Source: Jannaschia seohaensis (GTDB lineage Bacteria > Pseudomonadota > Alphaproteobacteria > Rhodobacterales > Rhodobacteraceae). Taken from it: a stretch of 64,000 nt of DNA. The translations under genes were made by a program, and so were the position numbers. The notes under the pieces were generated by a model. It was not told the DNA's origin. It did no database searches and saw only the letters and a program-made list of their open reading frames with translations. Numbering within the stretch: position 1 is the first letter of the stretch; the number at the start of each line of letters is the position of its first letter. Below, piece by piece: positions 9,876 through 17,760 of this stretch. The DNA is taken from NCBI RefSeq assembly GCF_900116765.1, contig NZ_UETC01000003.1:410793-474792 (forward strand), read 5' to 3'.

Positions 9876-10863
9876 TCAGGACGGCACGCCATGCGCGTTC
9901 GGCTCCGGCAGCGGTTCCGGCCAAGTTTCCGCTAAGGCGCCTCGAAGTTCCGCAAGCGCCGGGGCGTCATGCCCGACCGGCGGGAGTGCCGCGAAGGCCG
10001 CGCGCCCCTCTTCCGCAACCGCAGGCTTTCGCAGCAAGGCGACACCCGTCGCCAATGCCATGACGGTGTGCACCGAAGCGCGGGCGCATCGAACACGGCG
10101 GTCGCGACGAGCGGGGGCAGTATCTCGTATTCCAGCCTCACCCCCGCAAGGCTGGCCGCGCGCCGCAGGTTCCGATCGCCCCTGGCTGAGGGCCACGCCT
10201 GCGATACGGGCAGATATGGAAAGACACACCATGAGAGGAGTCGGGGCGGTCGCGTCGGCGTAGATCGGCGCGAAGCTCCGGAACGCGCCATTGGCGAGGC
10301 CGATTGCGAAACACCCCGCGACGGACAGCGGCGCCGTCCGCTTGAGCCGTCCAGGCGCTCCCACATGCTCGGGGATCGCGGGCGGGGTTGCATAGGCGAG
10401 CGCGACCGGCACGACCGACAGGGCGAGGGCGACCGCCGCGAGTGTGAGCGGCTCGAAGCTCTCATATGGCTTGACCGGATACGGCATTTTCCCGCCGCTC
10501 AGCCCGATACAGGTATCGGCCAGGTAGACGCCGAGCGTCAGGCCCCGCTCGGCGTGGGTGACGCCCGTTTGAGCCAGCTCTCCTTCACGATGATGACCGC
10601 CGCGAAGCAGAAGTCGAGCACGAACCTCAAGGGAAACCAGGCGACCGGGTCCAGGAGCGGGTGCACCAGGATCGCCGAGGCCCCGACCCCGACAACGGCG
10701 GAATAGCCGCGCATGTGACCCACGCGACGAACGGTCCGTAGGTAGACGAGGCATTCCGACAAGCGACGCGTGGACGGGCAGGGGCAGCCCCAAGCGGCCG
10801 CTTTCGACTTCCAAGAGCATGACGGCCAGCAGGATGGACAGGATTGAGCATCGTCAATGCAGA
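9876..10863 (-). pseudogene. decayed MFS transporter
   Basis: Segments of one major facilitator protein occur in order in different minus-strand frames: MLLEVESGRLGLPLPVHASL, then RVGHMRGYSAVVGVGASAIL, LLDPVAWFPLRFVLDFCFAA with VIIVKESWLK, LTLGVYLADTCIGLSGG, FEPLTLAAVALALSVVPVAL, LSVAGCFAIGLANGAFRSFA and a C-terminal VHTVMALATGVALLRK stretch followed by an acidic, proline-rich tail. About 100 residues of the second half are missing. The original start is close to 10,863. At least three frameshifts make it non-functional. Confidence 0.7.
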
Positions 10864-11182
10864 CCCGGCGCAATGCGGGACTGTGGCCCGAGATGAAATC
10901 ACGTCGAGAGGCAGGGATATTGGAACGATCGTACCTGCGAGATGGGATCGCCTTGCGTGTGGACGGGCGGGCTGCCTGTGGCGGCGCCTTTGGTCCTGAC
11001 GCCCCAGTCGCCGCGTGGCGCGGCCACCGCCTTGCATGTCGCGGCGATCGCGGCGTCAGCGGCCGCGGCCCTTGCGCTTGGGGTCTGGCGCCCGCTCTCG
11101 CGCTGGGGACGCACGCTGCGCCTGTCGCGGTCCATTCTGTCGGCGGCGCTCGCAAGCGCTCAGCTAAAGGAGACCGGCAACC
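10864..11182. other. intergenic; possible remnant of a small membrane protein
   Basis: A plus-strand frame at about 10,942-11,170 reads APLVLTPQSPRGAATALHVA, then AIAASAAAALALGVWRPLSR, and ends shortly before the next gene. It is hydrophobic and protein-like but has no recognisable family or good start site. It may be the tail of a lost membrane protein, or chance. The AAAGGAG at 11,166-11,172 is the ribosome site of the following hydrolase. Confidence 0.3.
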
Positions 11183-11881
11183 GTGATGTCTGATACTCCG
11201 TCTACTCCCCGTGAGGAGGTCATCGTGTTGAGCGACGGCCTCCGCCTGCCAGGAACCCTTGGCCTTCCGAAGAACCCGCGCGGACTTGTGATCTTCGCGC
11301 ATGGCAGCGGCAGCAGCCGTCTGAGTCCGCGCAACCGGGCTGTCGCCGCGGAGATCCAAGCGCGCGGCTGCGGCACCTTGCTCTTCGACCTGCTCACCGA
11401 CGAGGAGGCTCGGGACCGGGCCCGGGTCTTCGATATCGACCTGCTCGCACAGCGGGTCGCCGGGGCCGTCGCCTGGGCAAGACGAAACGCGGAGACCATC
11501 GGCATACCGATCGGGCTCTTCGGTGCGAGCACCGGCGCCGCGGCGGCCCTCGTGGCCGCCGCCGACCCGCGGCTTGCCATCGCCGCAGTCGTGTCCCGCG
11601 GCGGCCGCGCCGATTTGGCCGGAAACCATCTGTCCCGCGTCAGATGCCCGACGCTTCTGGTCGTTGGCGGGGCGGATCGCGAGGTGCTTGAGTTGAACCG
11701 CCAGGCTTTCGTCCGCCTGAACTGCCGCAAGGGCCTGGAGGTTGTGCCGGGCGCAACGCATCTCTTCGAGGAACCGGGCGCCCTCGAGCAGGTCGTCGAT
11801 CTGGCGGCGTCCTGGTTCTCGGCCGCGTTTGCCAGGGCCCTGTCCGACAGCGACCGGCCAGCGAACGCCCGCTGTCAGTAG
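11183..11881 (+). CDS. dienelactone-hydrolase-like alpha/beta hydrolase
   Basis: A 232-residue cytoplasmic alpha/beta hydrolase. IFAHGSGS at 37-44 is the oxyanion loop, GASTG at 114-118 holds the nucleophile Ser116, Asp165 (VVGGAD) is the acid and His193 (GATHLFEE) the base. The natural substrate is unknown. In many bacteria this family sits beside, or is fused to, phosphoribosyltransferases of the kind encoded next door, which fits the order here. The GTG at 11,183 has AAAGGAG ten bases upstream; the ATG at 11,186 is the alternative start. It opens the stress island, which the FNR boxes begin to mark just downstream. Confidence 0.85.
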   Translation: MMSDTPSTPREEVIVLSDGLRLPGTLGLPKNPRGLVIFAHGSGSSRLSPRNRAVAAEIQARGCGTLLFDLLTDEEARDRARVFDIDLLAQRVAGAVAWARRNAETIGIPIGLFGASTGAAAALVAAADPRLAIAAVVSRGGRADLAGNHLSRVRCPTLLVVGGADREVLELNRQAFVRLNCRKGLEVVPGATHLFEEPGALEQVVDLAASWFSAAFARALSDSDRPANARCQ

Positions 11882-11976
11882 GGGCCCGGTTCCGGCGCCT
11901 ATCGACTTCGGGGGCGCGTCGCCCGCAAGGGGAGGGCGGCGGCGGGAAGGGAGGCCGTCCCGAGCGGGACAGTGGA

Positions 11977-11990
11977 TTGACCCCGCGCAA
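11977..11990. promoter_or_regulatory. FNR-type box, weak right half
   Basis: TTGAC-CCCG-CGCAA, followed by TG as in the other boxes of this island. The left half is perfect and the right half has two mismatches to GTCAA. Its centre is 94.5 bp before the GTG of the phosphoribosyltransferase gene, giving a start point near 12,025 if used at -41.5. Confidence 0.45.
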
Positions 11991-12077
11991 TGCGTCCTGC
12001 GCCGCGGTTGCGCTAGGGTTTGGGGAAAGCACCGGGCACGGCCTCCGCTGCACCCGGCGTCGCAGGGGAGGTTACTC

Positions 12078-12737
12078 GTGTTCATCGATCGAAAAGAGGC
12101 CGGAGAGAGGTTGCTGCCGCGTCTGCAGGCGCTCGATCTCGACGATGTGGTGGTCGTGGCGCTCCCACGTGGCGGATTGCCGGTCGCGGATGTGGTCGCG
12201 GAGGGGCTCGGCGCGCCGCTCGATATCGCGCTCGTCCGAAAGGTCGGAGTCCCCTCGCAGCCCGAATACGCCGTCGCGGCCGTCACCGATGGGGACGATC
12301 CGAGGATCACCGTCAACAAGGACGTCGCGCGCATGGCCCGGCTCGACGACGCGGCCATTCGGGAACTCGCCGAGCGAGAACTGCCGGAACTCCGTCGCCG
12401 CCGGGAGGTTTATCTGAAAGGGCGGCCGCCGGTGCCGCTCGCCGGGAAAAACGTGATCGTGGTCGATGACGGCATCGCGACGGGCGCGACGATGCGGGCG
12501 GCCTTGCACCTGATCCGGGACGAAGGTCCCGCGCGGCTCGTCGCGGCCGTGCCGGTCGCGCCGAGAGACACGGTCGAGGAGATGCGCCGCGAGTGCGATG
12601 AGGTGATCTGCCTGGAAACCCCCGACTTCTTCCAAGCGGTGGGGCTGCACTACCGTGATTTTCGGCAGGTGACAGACGCGGAGGTCGCGACCATCCTCCA
12701 TCGCCATGCGACACAGAACCATGCCGCGCCCGAGTAG
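12078..12737 (+). CDS. phosphoribosyltransferase family protein
   Basis: A 219-residue type I phosphoribosyltransferase. The PRPP-binding loop VDDGIATGAT is at 129-138, and the upstream LPRGGLPVADVVAEGL segment (29-45) is the usual pyrophosphate-loop region of this stand-alone group. The acceptor base is unknown. The GTG start at 12,078 is chosen because GGGGAGG ends six bases before it and family similarity begins at VFIDRKEAG. A PRPP synthetase is encoded 1.7 kb away and an alpha/beta hydrolase immediately upstream. The mycobacterial DosR-regulon protein Rv0571c combines comparable domains (established knowledge), which supports a role in stress physiology. Confidence 0.85.
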   Translation: MFIDRKEAGERLLPRLQALDLDDVVVVALPRGGLPVADVVAEGLGAPLDIALVRKVGVPSQPEYAVAAVTDGDDPRITVNKDVARMARLDDAAIRELAERELPELRRRREVYLKGRPPVPLAGKNVIVVDDGIATGATMRAALHLIRDEGPARLVAAVPVAPRDTVEEMRRECDEVICLETPDFFQAVGLHYRDFRQVTDAEVATILHRHATQNHAAPE

Positions 12738-12808
12738 GCCATACACATAGCGGGTTGGAACGAGCGGCATGCGAAGCGAGAACGTCCGGGCGCCGAGGGG
12801 CCGCCGCT

Positions 12809-13852
12809 TCATCTGTCCTGGGCGGCGTCAACCAGATCCGCCGCGAGCTTAAGGTAGGCGCGAGCGGCCGCGCGGTATTTCTCGGGTTTGGCGACCTCGG
12901 CATCCCTGAAGTGGTCTGCGGCGATGCGCGCGCGCGTGACGCAGGCAACCACGCCGAAGATCGACAGCAACTGCTCGGAGGGAGGCGCGAAGGCTTGCGC
13001 GAGCCGGGCCAGAAGCTGCGCCCTGATCCATCCGCCTCCCAGAAGCCCGCACTCCAGACCGAGGGCGTTCACCTCGAAAAACGGATCGAGCCGCCGGAGC
13101 GCGCCGTCGATCTCTAGGCGGTCGAAGACGACGGGCGGCCGGGTGAGACAGACATGCTCCGCACGAAGATCGCCGTGCCCTTCGATCAACTCCCCCCGGG
13201 CTGCCCGCTCCAGAATCTCGCCGCGGGCCTGTTCGACCGCGCGTGTCGCGTAGTCCAGCGTGCGGTCCGACGGCGCGATACCGGCAAGAGCTGCCATCTC
13301 CCGCAGATGCCGAACCGAGAGCGCCGCGTCGCGCGTCAAACGGCGCCAAAACACATCGCCCGCCCGTCGCAGGCGGGGTTGCCGCCCGTAAAAGCCGAGC
13401 AAGACCTCTGCCAGCACGGCGATCTCCTCGGTGGTGGGCGCCGGGCCGGCGGCGAGGCGCCGGTCGAGCATCTCGTCCGCCGGAAGCCGGAGGGTCTCGA
13501 TCACCCAGTCGATGACCACGCCCTCTCCGCCAAGAGCCAGGCCGCCGTCGGCACGTTGCACCAATGGGGTCAGGCCCCGATAGACCTCTCCGGCCAATTC
13601 GCGGTTGAGCCGCAGCTCTTCTCGGCAAAACCGTTCCCGGTCCTCGAGCGCGCGCTGATCGATATGGACGAGGCGCACCGGCTTCTTGAGCTTCCAGGCC
13701 CGGTCGCGGGTGAGACAGACGATAGAGGCGTGGGTCTCGATGCAATCCGGCGGAGGCTCATCGGGCCACGGAGCCCCGCTTTCGAGAAACGCGCGCTTGT
13801 CGGCGAAGCCGGGCAGGGGGCCTGCCTCGGCTCCCGCCTTGGCCGACGGCAT
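12809..13852 (-). CDS. aminoglycoside-phosphotransferase-like kinase (COG2187 N-terminal type)
   Basis: A 347-residue protein of the aminoglycoside phosphotransferase fold. AWKLKKPVRL (52-61) gives the likely ATP-binding lysines, HGDLRAEHVCL (226-236) the catalytic loop and VFDRLEID (242-249) the metal-binding region. In many bacteria this domain is fused to a C-terminal P-loop ATPase; here that half is absent and the protein ends after the kinase domain. The substrate is unknown. The ATG at 13,852 has GAGGGAG upstream. It lies 22 bp after the DUF2267 gene and is presumably co-transcribed with it from the FNR-boxed promoter. Confidence 0.75.
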   Translation of the reverse strand: MPSAKAGAEAGPLPGFADKRAFLESGAPWPDEPPPDCIETHASIVCLTRDRAWKLKKPVRLVHIDQRALEDRERFCREELRLNRELAGEVYRGLTPLVQRADGGLALGGEGVVIDWVIETLRLPADEMLDRRLAAGPAPTTEEIAVLAEVLLGFYGRQPRLRRAGDVFWRRLTRDAALSVRHLREMAALAGIAPSDRTLDYATRAVEQARGEILERAARGELIEGHGDLRAEHVCLTRPPVVFDRLEIDGALRRLDPFFEVNALGLECGLLGGGWIRAQLLARLAQAFAPPSEQLLSIFGVVACVTRARIAADHFRDAEVAKPEKYRAAARAYLKLAADLVDAAQDR

Positions 13853-13874
13853 GCTGCGCTCCCTCGGAGCGTCG

Positions 13875-14297
13875 TCAGTCCCAGAGCTCCTGGATCGGCT
13901 TGCGCATCGCATTCTTGACCTGCTGGATTTCGCCCCAGGACACATGGCGCCGGAGCAGGTCGAAGACCGCCGCGACCGCCCGTTCCGGGTCCTCCATGGG
14001 GTCGGTCTCGAACCGCGCCTCGATCCGCTTCAGCAGGTCGGTCTTGCTGCGCGGCTTGACCGGCGTGCGCGACGGATCCCAGCCTTCGTAGAACATCCCA
14101 CGGACCAGAACCGGAAGCTGGGCGGCGAGGTCCGCCGCCTCGTCCACGGTCAAGAAGTCGCGAACGGCATAAAGCGTCTCCGTGAGCAAGCGATAGGTCC
14201 GCGCCCTATCCCAGCCCAGATCATCGCTGAGTTCGTTGAGCCATTCGGCGAAGACCTGCGGCGCGTGATCAAGGGTCTTGATACCAGTGACAGCCAT
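13875..14297 (-). CDS. DUF2267 domain protein
   Basis: A 140-residue acidic helical protein of the DUF2267 family: an N-terminal repeat (TLDHAPQVFAEWLNEL, DLGWDRARTYRLLTETLYAV), then RGMFYEGWDPS and a second helical part with HVSWGEIQQVKNAM. The function is unknown, but the family recurs in stress islands with PRPP synthetase and CBS proteins. The ATG at 14,297 is chosen over an in-frame ATG at 14,324 because GAGGAAGG precedes it at the right distance, and because the FNR box then lies 67.5 bp upstream, as in two other units of the island. Confidence 0.8.
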   Translation of the reverse strand: MAVTGIKTLDHAPQVFAEWLNELSDDLGWDRARTYRLLTETLYAVRDFLTVDEAADLAAQLPVLVRGMFYEGWDPSRTPVKPRSKTDLLKRIEARFETDPMEDPERAVAAVFDLLRRHVSWGEIQQVKNAMRKPIQELWD

Positions 14298-14357
14298 GAG
14301 ACCTTCCTCATTGAAATACGGCATCTCCTAGCTAATGGCGTAGACGGCCCCTATGCA

Positions 14358-14371
14358 TTGACCGGGGTCAA
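14358..14371. promoter_or_regulatory. FNR-type box between divergent genes
   Basis: TTGAC-CGGG-GTCAA, a perfect 5-4-5 inverted repeat. It is 67.5 bp from the DUF2267 start on the minus strand (predicted start point 14,323, leader 26 nt) and 41.5 bp from the PRPP synthetase ATG on the plus strand. The geometry best fits activation of the DUF2267 unit; control of both directions is possible. Confidence 0.7.
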
Positions 14372-14405
14372 TGCCAGCTCCCGCGAGGTCAGGGAGACCT
14401 GACCC

Positions 14406-15401
14406 ATGCTGTTCTTCGCACTACAGGGCTCGCAAGAGCTTGGCGATCGGGTCGCCGCTGCCGGCGGATACGTCCGCGCGCCCCACGAGGAGCGAGACTT
14501 CGACGGGGGCGAGCACAAGGCGCGGCCGCTCGTCGAGATCCGCGATCGCGATGTCTTCGTCATGCACTCCCTCGAGGGCGACGGGCACGCGTCGGCGAAT
14601 GACAAACTCGTCCGTCTTCTGTTCTTTCTGGCGACATGCCGGGAACATGGCGCGGCGCGCGTCACGGCGATTGCACCCTATCTGGCCTACTCTCGGAAGG
14701 ACCGGCAGACGAAACCTTGTGACCCGGTCAGCACCCGTATCGTCGCACAATTGTTCGAGGCGGCGGGCGTGGACATGGTCCTCACGCTCGACGTCCACAA
14801 TCTCATGGCCTTCCAGAACGCCTTTCGCTGCCGGACGCTGCACCTTGCGACCGACCGGCTCTTCGCCGCTCATATCGCGGGACGGGTCCGGGACCGGCCG
14901 CTGGCGATCGTCTCGCCCGACCCGGGCGGTGTGAAACGGGCGCAACTTGTCCGCGAAGCGCTGGAGGAGGCGACCGGCGGCCCCGTCGGCTTCGGACTCA
15001 TGGAGAAGCGACGCAGCGCGGGCGTGGTGTCCGGCTCTCATTTCGCGGGAGACGTCGCGGAACGGGTCGTCTTTGTCGTCGATGACATGATCTGCGGCGG
15101 CGGGACGATCCTGCGCGCCGCGGAGGCGGTGCGCGCCCACGGGGCCGCCGAGGTCCACGCCATCGCGACGCACGGCCTGCTCACCGATGCCGCCATCGCG
15201 TCCTTGGCTGACAGCGCGGTGCTCGACAGCATCGCGCTTACGGACAGCGTCGCGGCGGTCGCGGCCGCAAAAGATGCGCTCGGCGACCGGCTGCGCCTGG
15301 TCTCATGTGTGCCCCTCATCGCCGAAGCAATCGCACGGCTGCATCGTCCGGAGCGCGCGCCCCGCGCCTCACCCGCAGCGCTGCTTGACGGTCGTCAATG
15401 A
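14406..15401 (+). CDS. prs: ribose-phosphate pyrophosphokinase (PRPP synthetase)
   Basis: Makes 5-phosphoribosyl diphosphate from ribose 5-phosphate and ATP. The 331-residue protein has the HSLEGDGHASANDKLVRL segment near the N terminus, the conserved YSRKDRQTKPCDPVS catalytic loop, a flexible-loop equivalent SPDPGGVKRAQ and the PRPP-binding motif VVDDMICGGGT. It is somewhat divergent from housekeeping Prs, so I take it as an accessory copy feeding the island's phosphoribosyltransferase. AGGGAG precedes the ATG. The last codons overlap the FNR box of the next gene. It is divergent from the DUF2267 unit. Confidence 0.85.
   Translation: MLFFALQGSQELGDRVAAAGGYVRAPHEERDFDGGEHKARPLVEIRDRDVFVMHSLEGDGHASANDKLVRLLFFLATCREHGAARVTAIAPYLAYSRKDRQTKPCDPVSTRIVAQLFEAAGVDMVLTLDVHNLMAFQNAFRCRTLHLATDRLFAAHIAGRVRDRPLAIVSPDPGGVKRAQLVREALEEATGGPVGFGLMEKRRSAGVVSGSHFAGDVAERVVFVVDDMICGGGTILRAAEAVRAHGAAEVHAIATHGLLTDAAIASLADSAVLDSIALTDSVAAVAAAKDALGDRLRLVSCVPLIAEAIARLHRPERAPRASPAALLDGRQ
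15385..15398. promoter_or_regulatory. FNR-type box for the CBS-lipoprotein-hibernation unit
   Basis: TTGAC-GGTC-GTCAA, a perfect inverted repeat overlapping the end of prs. Its centre is 68.5 bp before the ATG of the CBS gene, giving a predicted start point at 15,433 and a 27-nt leader that contains the AGGAGG ribosome site. Confidence 0.75.
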
Positions 15402-15459
15402 CAACGCGCGGCCGGCGGGCAATTCTCCGGGGCACAGCCGTGCAGGAGGAGGCGCTTAG

Positions 15460-15879
15460 ATGGAAATCGCGAAGGCAATGCATCCGCATGCTGACTGGGC
15501 CAGCGCAGACACCCCGGTGAGCGAAGTCGCCAAGATGATGCAGAAAGACGATATCGGCGCGGTCCCGGTGGGCAAGGAGGACAGGCTCATCGGCATGATC
15601 ACGGACCGGGACATCGCGCTGCGCGTGGTGGCCGCGGGCCGCAACCCGGAGAAGACCACGGCTGAGGAGATCATGACCGAGGGCCTCGTCTATTGCCGGA
15701 CGACCGAGACGGTCGAGGATGCCATCCACCTGATGGATCAAAAGAAAATCCGTCGCCTGCCGGTGCTCGACGACAATAAGCGGCTCGTTGGCATGCTCAG
15801 CCTCGGCGACATTTCCCACACGGTCAGCCGGGAGCTTTCGGGCGAGCTTCTGCATGCGGTGGCCGATCATCATCCCTGA
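15460..15879 (+). CDS. CBS-pair domain protein
   Basis: A 139-residue protein made of two CBS motifs (about 8-60 and 72-128), with TDRDIALRVVAAG ending the first and LPVLDDNKRLVGMLSLGDIS in the second. CBS pairs bind adenosine nucleotides and act as energy sensors. There is no attached catalytic domain, as in hypoxic response protein 1 (Rv2626c) of mycobacteria. A strong GGAGGAGG site precedes the ATG. It is the first gene of a three-gene unit, followed by a lipoprotein and a ribosome-hibernation factor, under an FNR-type box. Confidence 0.9.
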   Translation: MEIAKAMHPHADWASADTPVSEVAKMMQKDDIGAVPVGKEDRLIGMITDRDIALRVVAAGRNPEKTTAEEIMTEGLVYCRTTETVEDAIHLMDQKKIRRLPVLDDNKRLVGMLSLGDISHTVSRELSGELLHAVADHHP

Positions 15880-15940
15880 TCGCGCGGTGAAAGGCCCGGC
15901 CGCGAGACACGTTCGAGGATGAACAGAAGGAGAAGCGAAC

Positions 15941-16216
15941 ATGATCAAAAGAGCCATCGGAGCAGTCGCCATCGCCGGAGCGTTCCTGGCAGCGGGCTGC
16001 GAAAACCTGACACCGCAACAGCGCACGGTCGTCGGTGTCACGGCCGGAGCGGCGGCGGGCCTGATCACGGCTGACGCGCTCAAGGCCGATGACGACTGGC
16101 GCCTGATCGCGGCGCTGGCCGGAGCCGCCGCCGGAACCCTCGTGGCCCAGAATTCCGCGACGAACCGGTGCGCCTATGCGCGCGGCGACGGCACCTATTT
16201 CACCGCTCCCTGCTGA
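15941..16216 (+). CDS. small glycine-zipper lipoprotein
   Basis: A 91-residue protein with a lipoprotein signal (hydrophobic core AIGAVAIAGAF, lipobox LAAGC, Cys at residue 20), so it is lipid-anchored, probably to the outer membrane. The mature part has glycine/alanine-rich helices (VVGVTAGAAAGLITADAL; ALAGAAAGTLVAQ) of the glycine-zipper kind found in SlyB/YMGG-like envelope proteins. The exact function is unknown. AGAAGG lies before the ATG, and it is 61 bp after the CBS gene in the same direction. Confidence 0.8.
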   Translation: MIKRAIGAVAIAGAFLAAGCENLTPQQRTVVGVTAGAAAGLITADALKADDDWRLIAALAGAAAGTLVAQNSATNRCAYARGDGTYFTAPC

Positions 16217-16238
16217 CCGATAACCTCTGGCTGGTCCA

Positions 16239-16796
16239 ATGCAAATCGAACCGATCCTCTCCTATCACAATGTCGACCGCTCCCCGGCGGTCGACGAGCT
16301 TGTGCACCGGCGCATTGCGATGCTCGAAAAGCGCGACGACCGCATCACGGGCTGCGAGGTCACCCTCGAGGCGCCGCAGAAGAAGATGCGGCATGGCCGC
16401 GTCTTCCGCGTCCGGCTCAACCTTCATATGCCCGGTCCCGATCTCTCGATCTCACGCGAGATCTCGCAAGGCAGCGCGCAGGACGATCTGATCCTCGCCG
16501 TGAACCGGGCGTTCAGCGCGGCGGAGAAGGCGTTGAAGAAGCGCAAGAAGGTCATGGCCGGGATCGAGGTCAAACATCACCCGCCGGTGCTGCATGGCGC
16601 GATCGTCGAACTGGAGCCCGAGCTGGGTCATGGCTGGCTGGAGGCCGATGACGGGCGGCGGGTCTATTTCCAGCGCGACGGCCTGACTTCGCAGGACTGG
16701 GATCGTCTGCAGACGGGAACCCGTCTCAGGTTCCGCGAGATGATCGGAGAGAAGGGGCCTTATGCCACCGGCGTGACCATCGCCGAGCGCGCGTGA
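16239..16796 (+). CDS. ribosome hibernation factor (HPF/RaiA) with cold-shock-like C-terminal domain
   Basis: A 185-residue protein. Residues 1 to about 100 match the HPF/RaiA fold, which binds the 30S decoding site and silences ribosomes in stress. Residues about 118-180 resemble a cold-shock/OB fold (ELGHGWLEADDGRRVYFQR), a different C-terminal partner from the dimerising domain of long-form HPF. A coupling of hibernation with RNA binding is inference. No clear ribosome site precedes the ATG at 16,239, so it may depend on translation from upstream. Its stop codon abuts the stop of the convergent Crp/Fnr gene with no spacer. Confidence 0.85.
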   Translation: MQIEPILSYHNVDRSPAVDELVHRRIAMLEKRDDRITGCEVTLEAPQKKMRHGRVFRVRLNLHMPGPDLSISREISQGSAQDDLILAVNRAFSAAEKALKKRKKVMAGIEVKHHPPVLHGAIVELEPELGHGWLEADDGRRVYFQRDGLTSQDWDRLQTGTRLRFREMIGEKGPYATGVTIAERA

Positions 16797-17570
16797 TCAG
16801 CGCTTCCGCTTTTCTTCCTGCAAGATGTCCTTCACGCTGGACATGCCACCGATATCTTGTTCCCCGGCCTTGCGTGCCAGCGCGTGAAAGTTGCGCACGA
16901 AGACGAGGTTCGGTTCCAGGATTCGAATGTCGCCGTCGTCCTGCAGGGCGTGCAAGGCTCTAGAGACGGATTCCGGTCTCGTGCCGAGGAGTTGAGCCAG
17001 ATCGGTCCGGCTGATCGGGATCCGAACCTTTGTTCCATCGATGGCCTCTTCGACGAGGTCATCGAGGGATGCGAACCGCGACCGCAGCAACAGCAGGAAA
17101 CCGGCGATGCGGCTGGAGATCTTCTGGTTGGACAGGATGATCATCCAGTCGCGGGCCCGGTCGAGCTCGTTGAGGATGTTGAGCATCACCGCCCGTTCGA
17201 GATCCGGCGACCGCTTCAGAAACGCCTCGAACTCCGCTTTGGGGAACGTGCAGACATGGGCCTCCGTCGCGGCCTCGATCGAGAACTCCCCCGGGCCCTC
17301 GTAAACCCGACCGAACAGATCGCCCGACACCAGGAGCCCGACGATGTGCCGGCGGCCATCGACGAGCGTTTTTTGCATGCGCAATATGCCCGACAGGACG
17401 CATCCCACGATTTCGGCGGTCTCCCTTTCCCGGACGACCGTGGTGCCGGCCCGGTAGGACCGGACGCGGCACATGACGTCCAGCGTGGCTCTCGTGCGGG
17501 GGTCAATCCCATGAAAGGCGGATAGGTAACGCTTGAGGTCCTGGGCCTTTTTGTCGGCGTCTCTCGTCAT
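16797..17570 (-). CDS. Crp/Fnr-family regulator without an N-terminal cysteine cluster
   Basis: A 257-residue transcription factor with a cyclic-nucleotide-type sensor domain (about 25-125), a dimerisation helix and a C-terminal winged helix. The recognition helix RPESVSRALHAL (199-210) has the Glu-x-x-Ser-Arg pattern of FNR (E200, S203, R204), which reads TTGA half-sites, and not the CRP pattern. Cysteines are only Cys34, Cys57 and Cys107, so an FNR-type 4Fe-4S cluster is unlikely and the signal is unknown; nitric-oxide or redox sensing by Dnr-like relatives is one option. The start at 17,570 has AGGAGGG upstream. The FNR box at 17,687 lies 123.5 bp upstream. Confidence 0.85.
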   Translation of the reverse strand: MTRDADKKAQDLKRYLSAFHGIDPRTRATLDVMCRVRSYRAGTTVVRERETAEIVGCVLSGILRMQKTLVDGRRHIVGLLVSGDLFGRVYEGPGEFSIEAATEAHVCTFPKAEFEAFLKRSPDLERAVMLNILNELDRARDWMIILSNQKISSRIAGFLLLLRSRFASLDDLVEEAIDGTKVRIPISRTDLAQLLGTRPESVSRALHALQDDGDIRILEPNLVFVRNFHALARKAGEQDIGGMSSVKDILQEEKRKR

Positions 17571-17686
17571 CCAGTGTGCCCTCCTGAACTTCCGGGCGGG
17601 AGCGCCGGGCCAAAGGTTCATGCCCGTCGGCGGCAATGCCTACAGGAATCGTCAACGGGCGCGCATCCGTCCGGCACGAACCAGCG

Positions 17687-17700
17687 TTGACAGTTATCAA
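17687..17700. promoter_or_regulatory. FNR-type box before the attachment-fnr unit
   Basis: TTGAC-AGTT-ATCAA, the only box in the island with an exact ATCAA right half apart from the groEL one. Its centre is 67.5 bp before the ATG of the attachment-family gene. The predicted start point 17,735 has TTCAAT at 17,723-17,728 in the -10 position. It may also act on the divergent Crp/Fnr gene. Confidence 0.75.
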
Positions 17701-17760
17701 TGATCTTTCCTCACGGGGTGAGTTCAATGCTGGCCGAAAGACGTATCCTTGGAGACTGTT

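Noticed and set aside
10844..10857. TTGAG-CATC-GTCAA, a near match to an FNR-type box
   Set aside because: It lies at the start of the dead MFS gene, 329 bp or more from the first intact gene, and the left half has a mismatch; kept out of the regulon list.
1..10863. Sequencing errors as the reason for the frameshifts
   Set aside because: Large deletions, gene fusions and missing catalytic cores occur together with the frameshifts, and genes elsewhere in the window are intact.
12078..15401. The archaeal-type AMP/RuBisCO salvage pathway
   Set aside because: No AMP phosphorylase, ribose-1,5-bisphosphate isomerase or RuBisCO gene is in the island.
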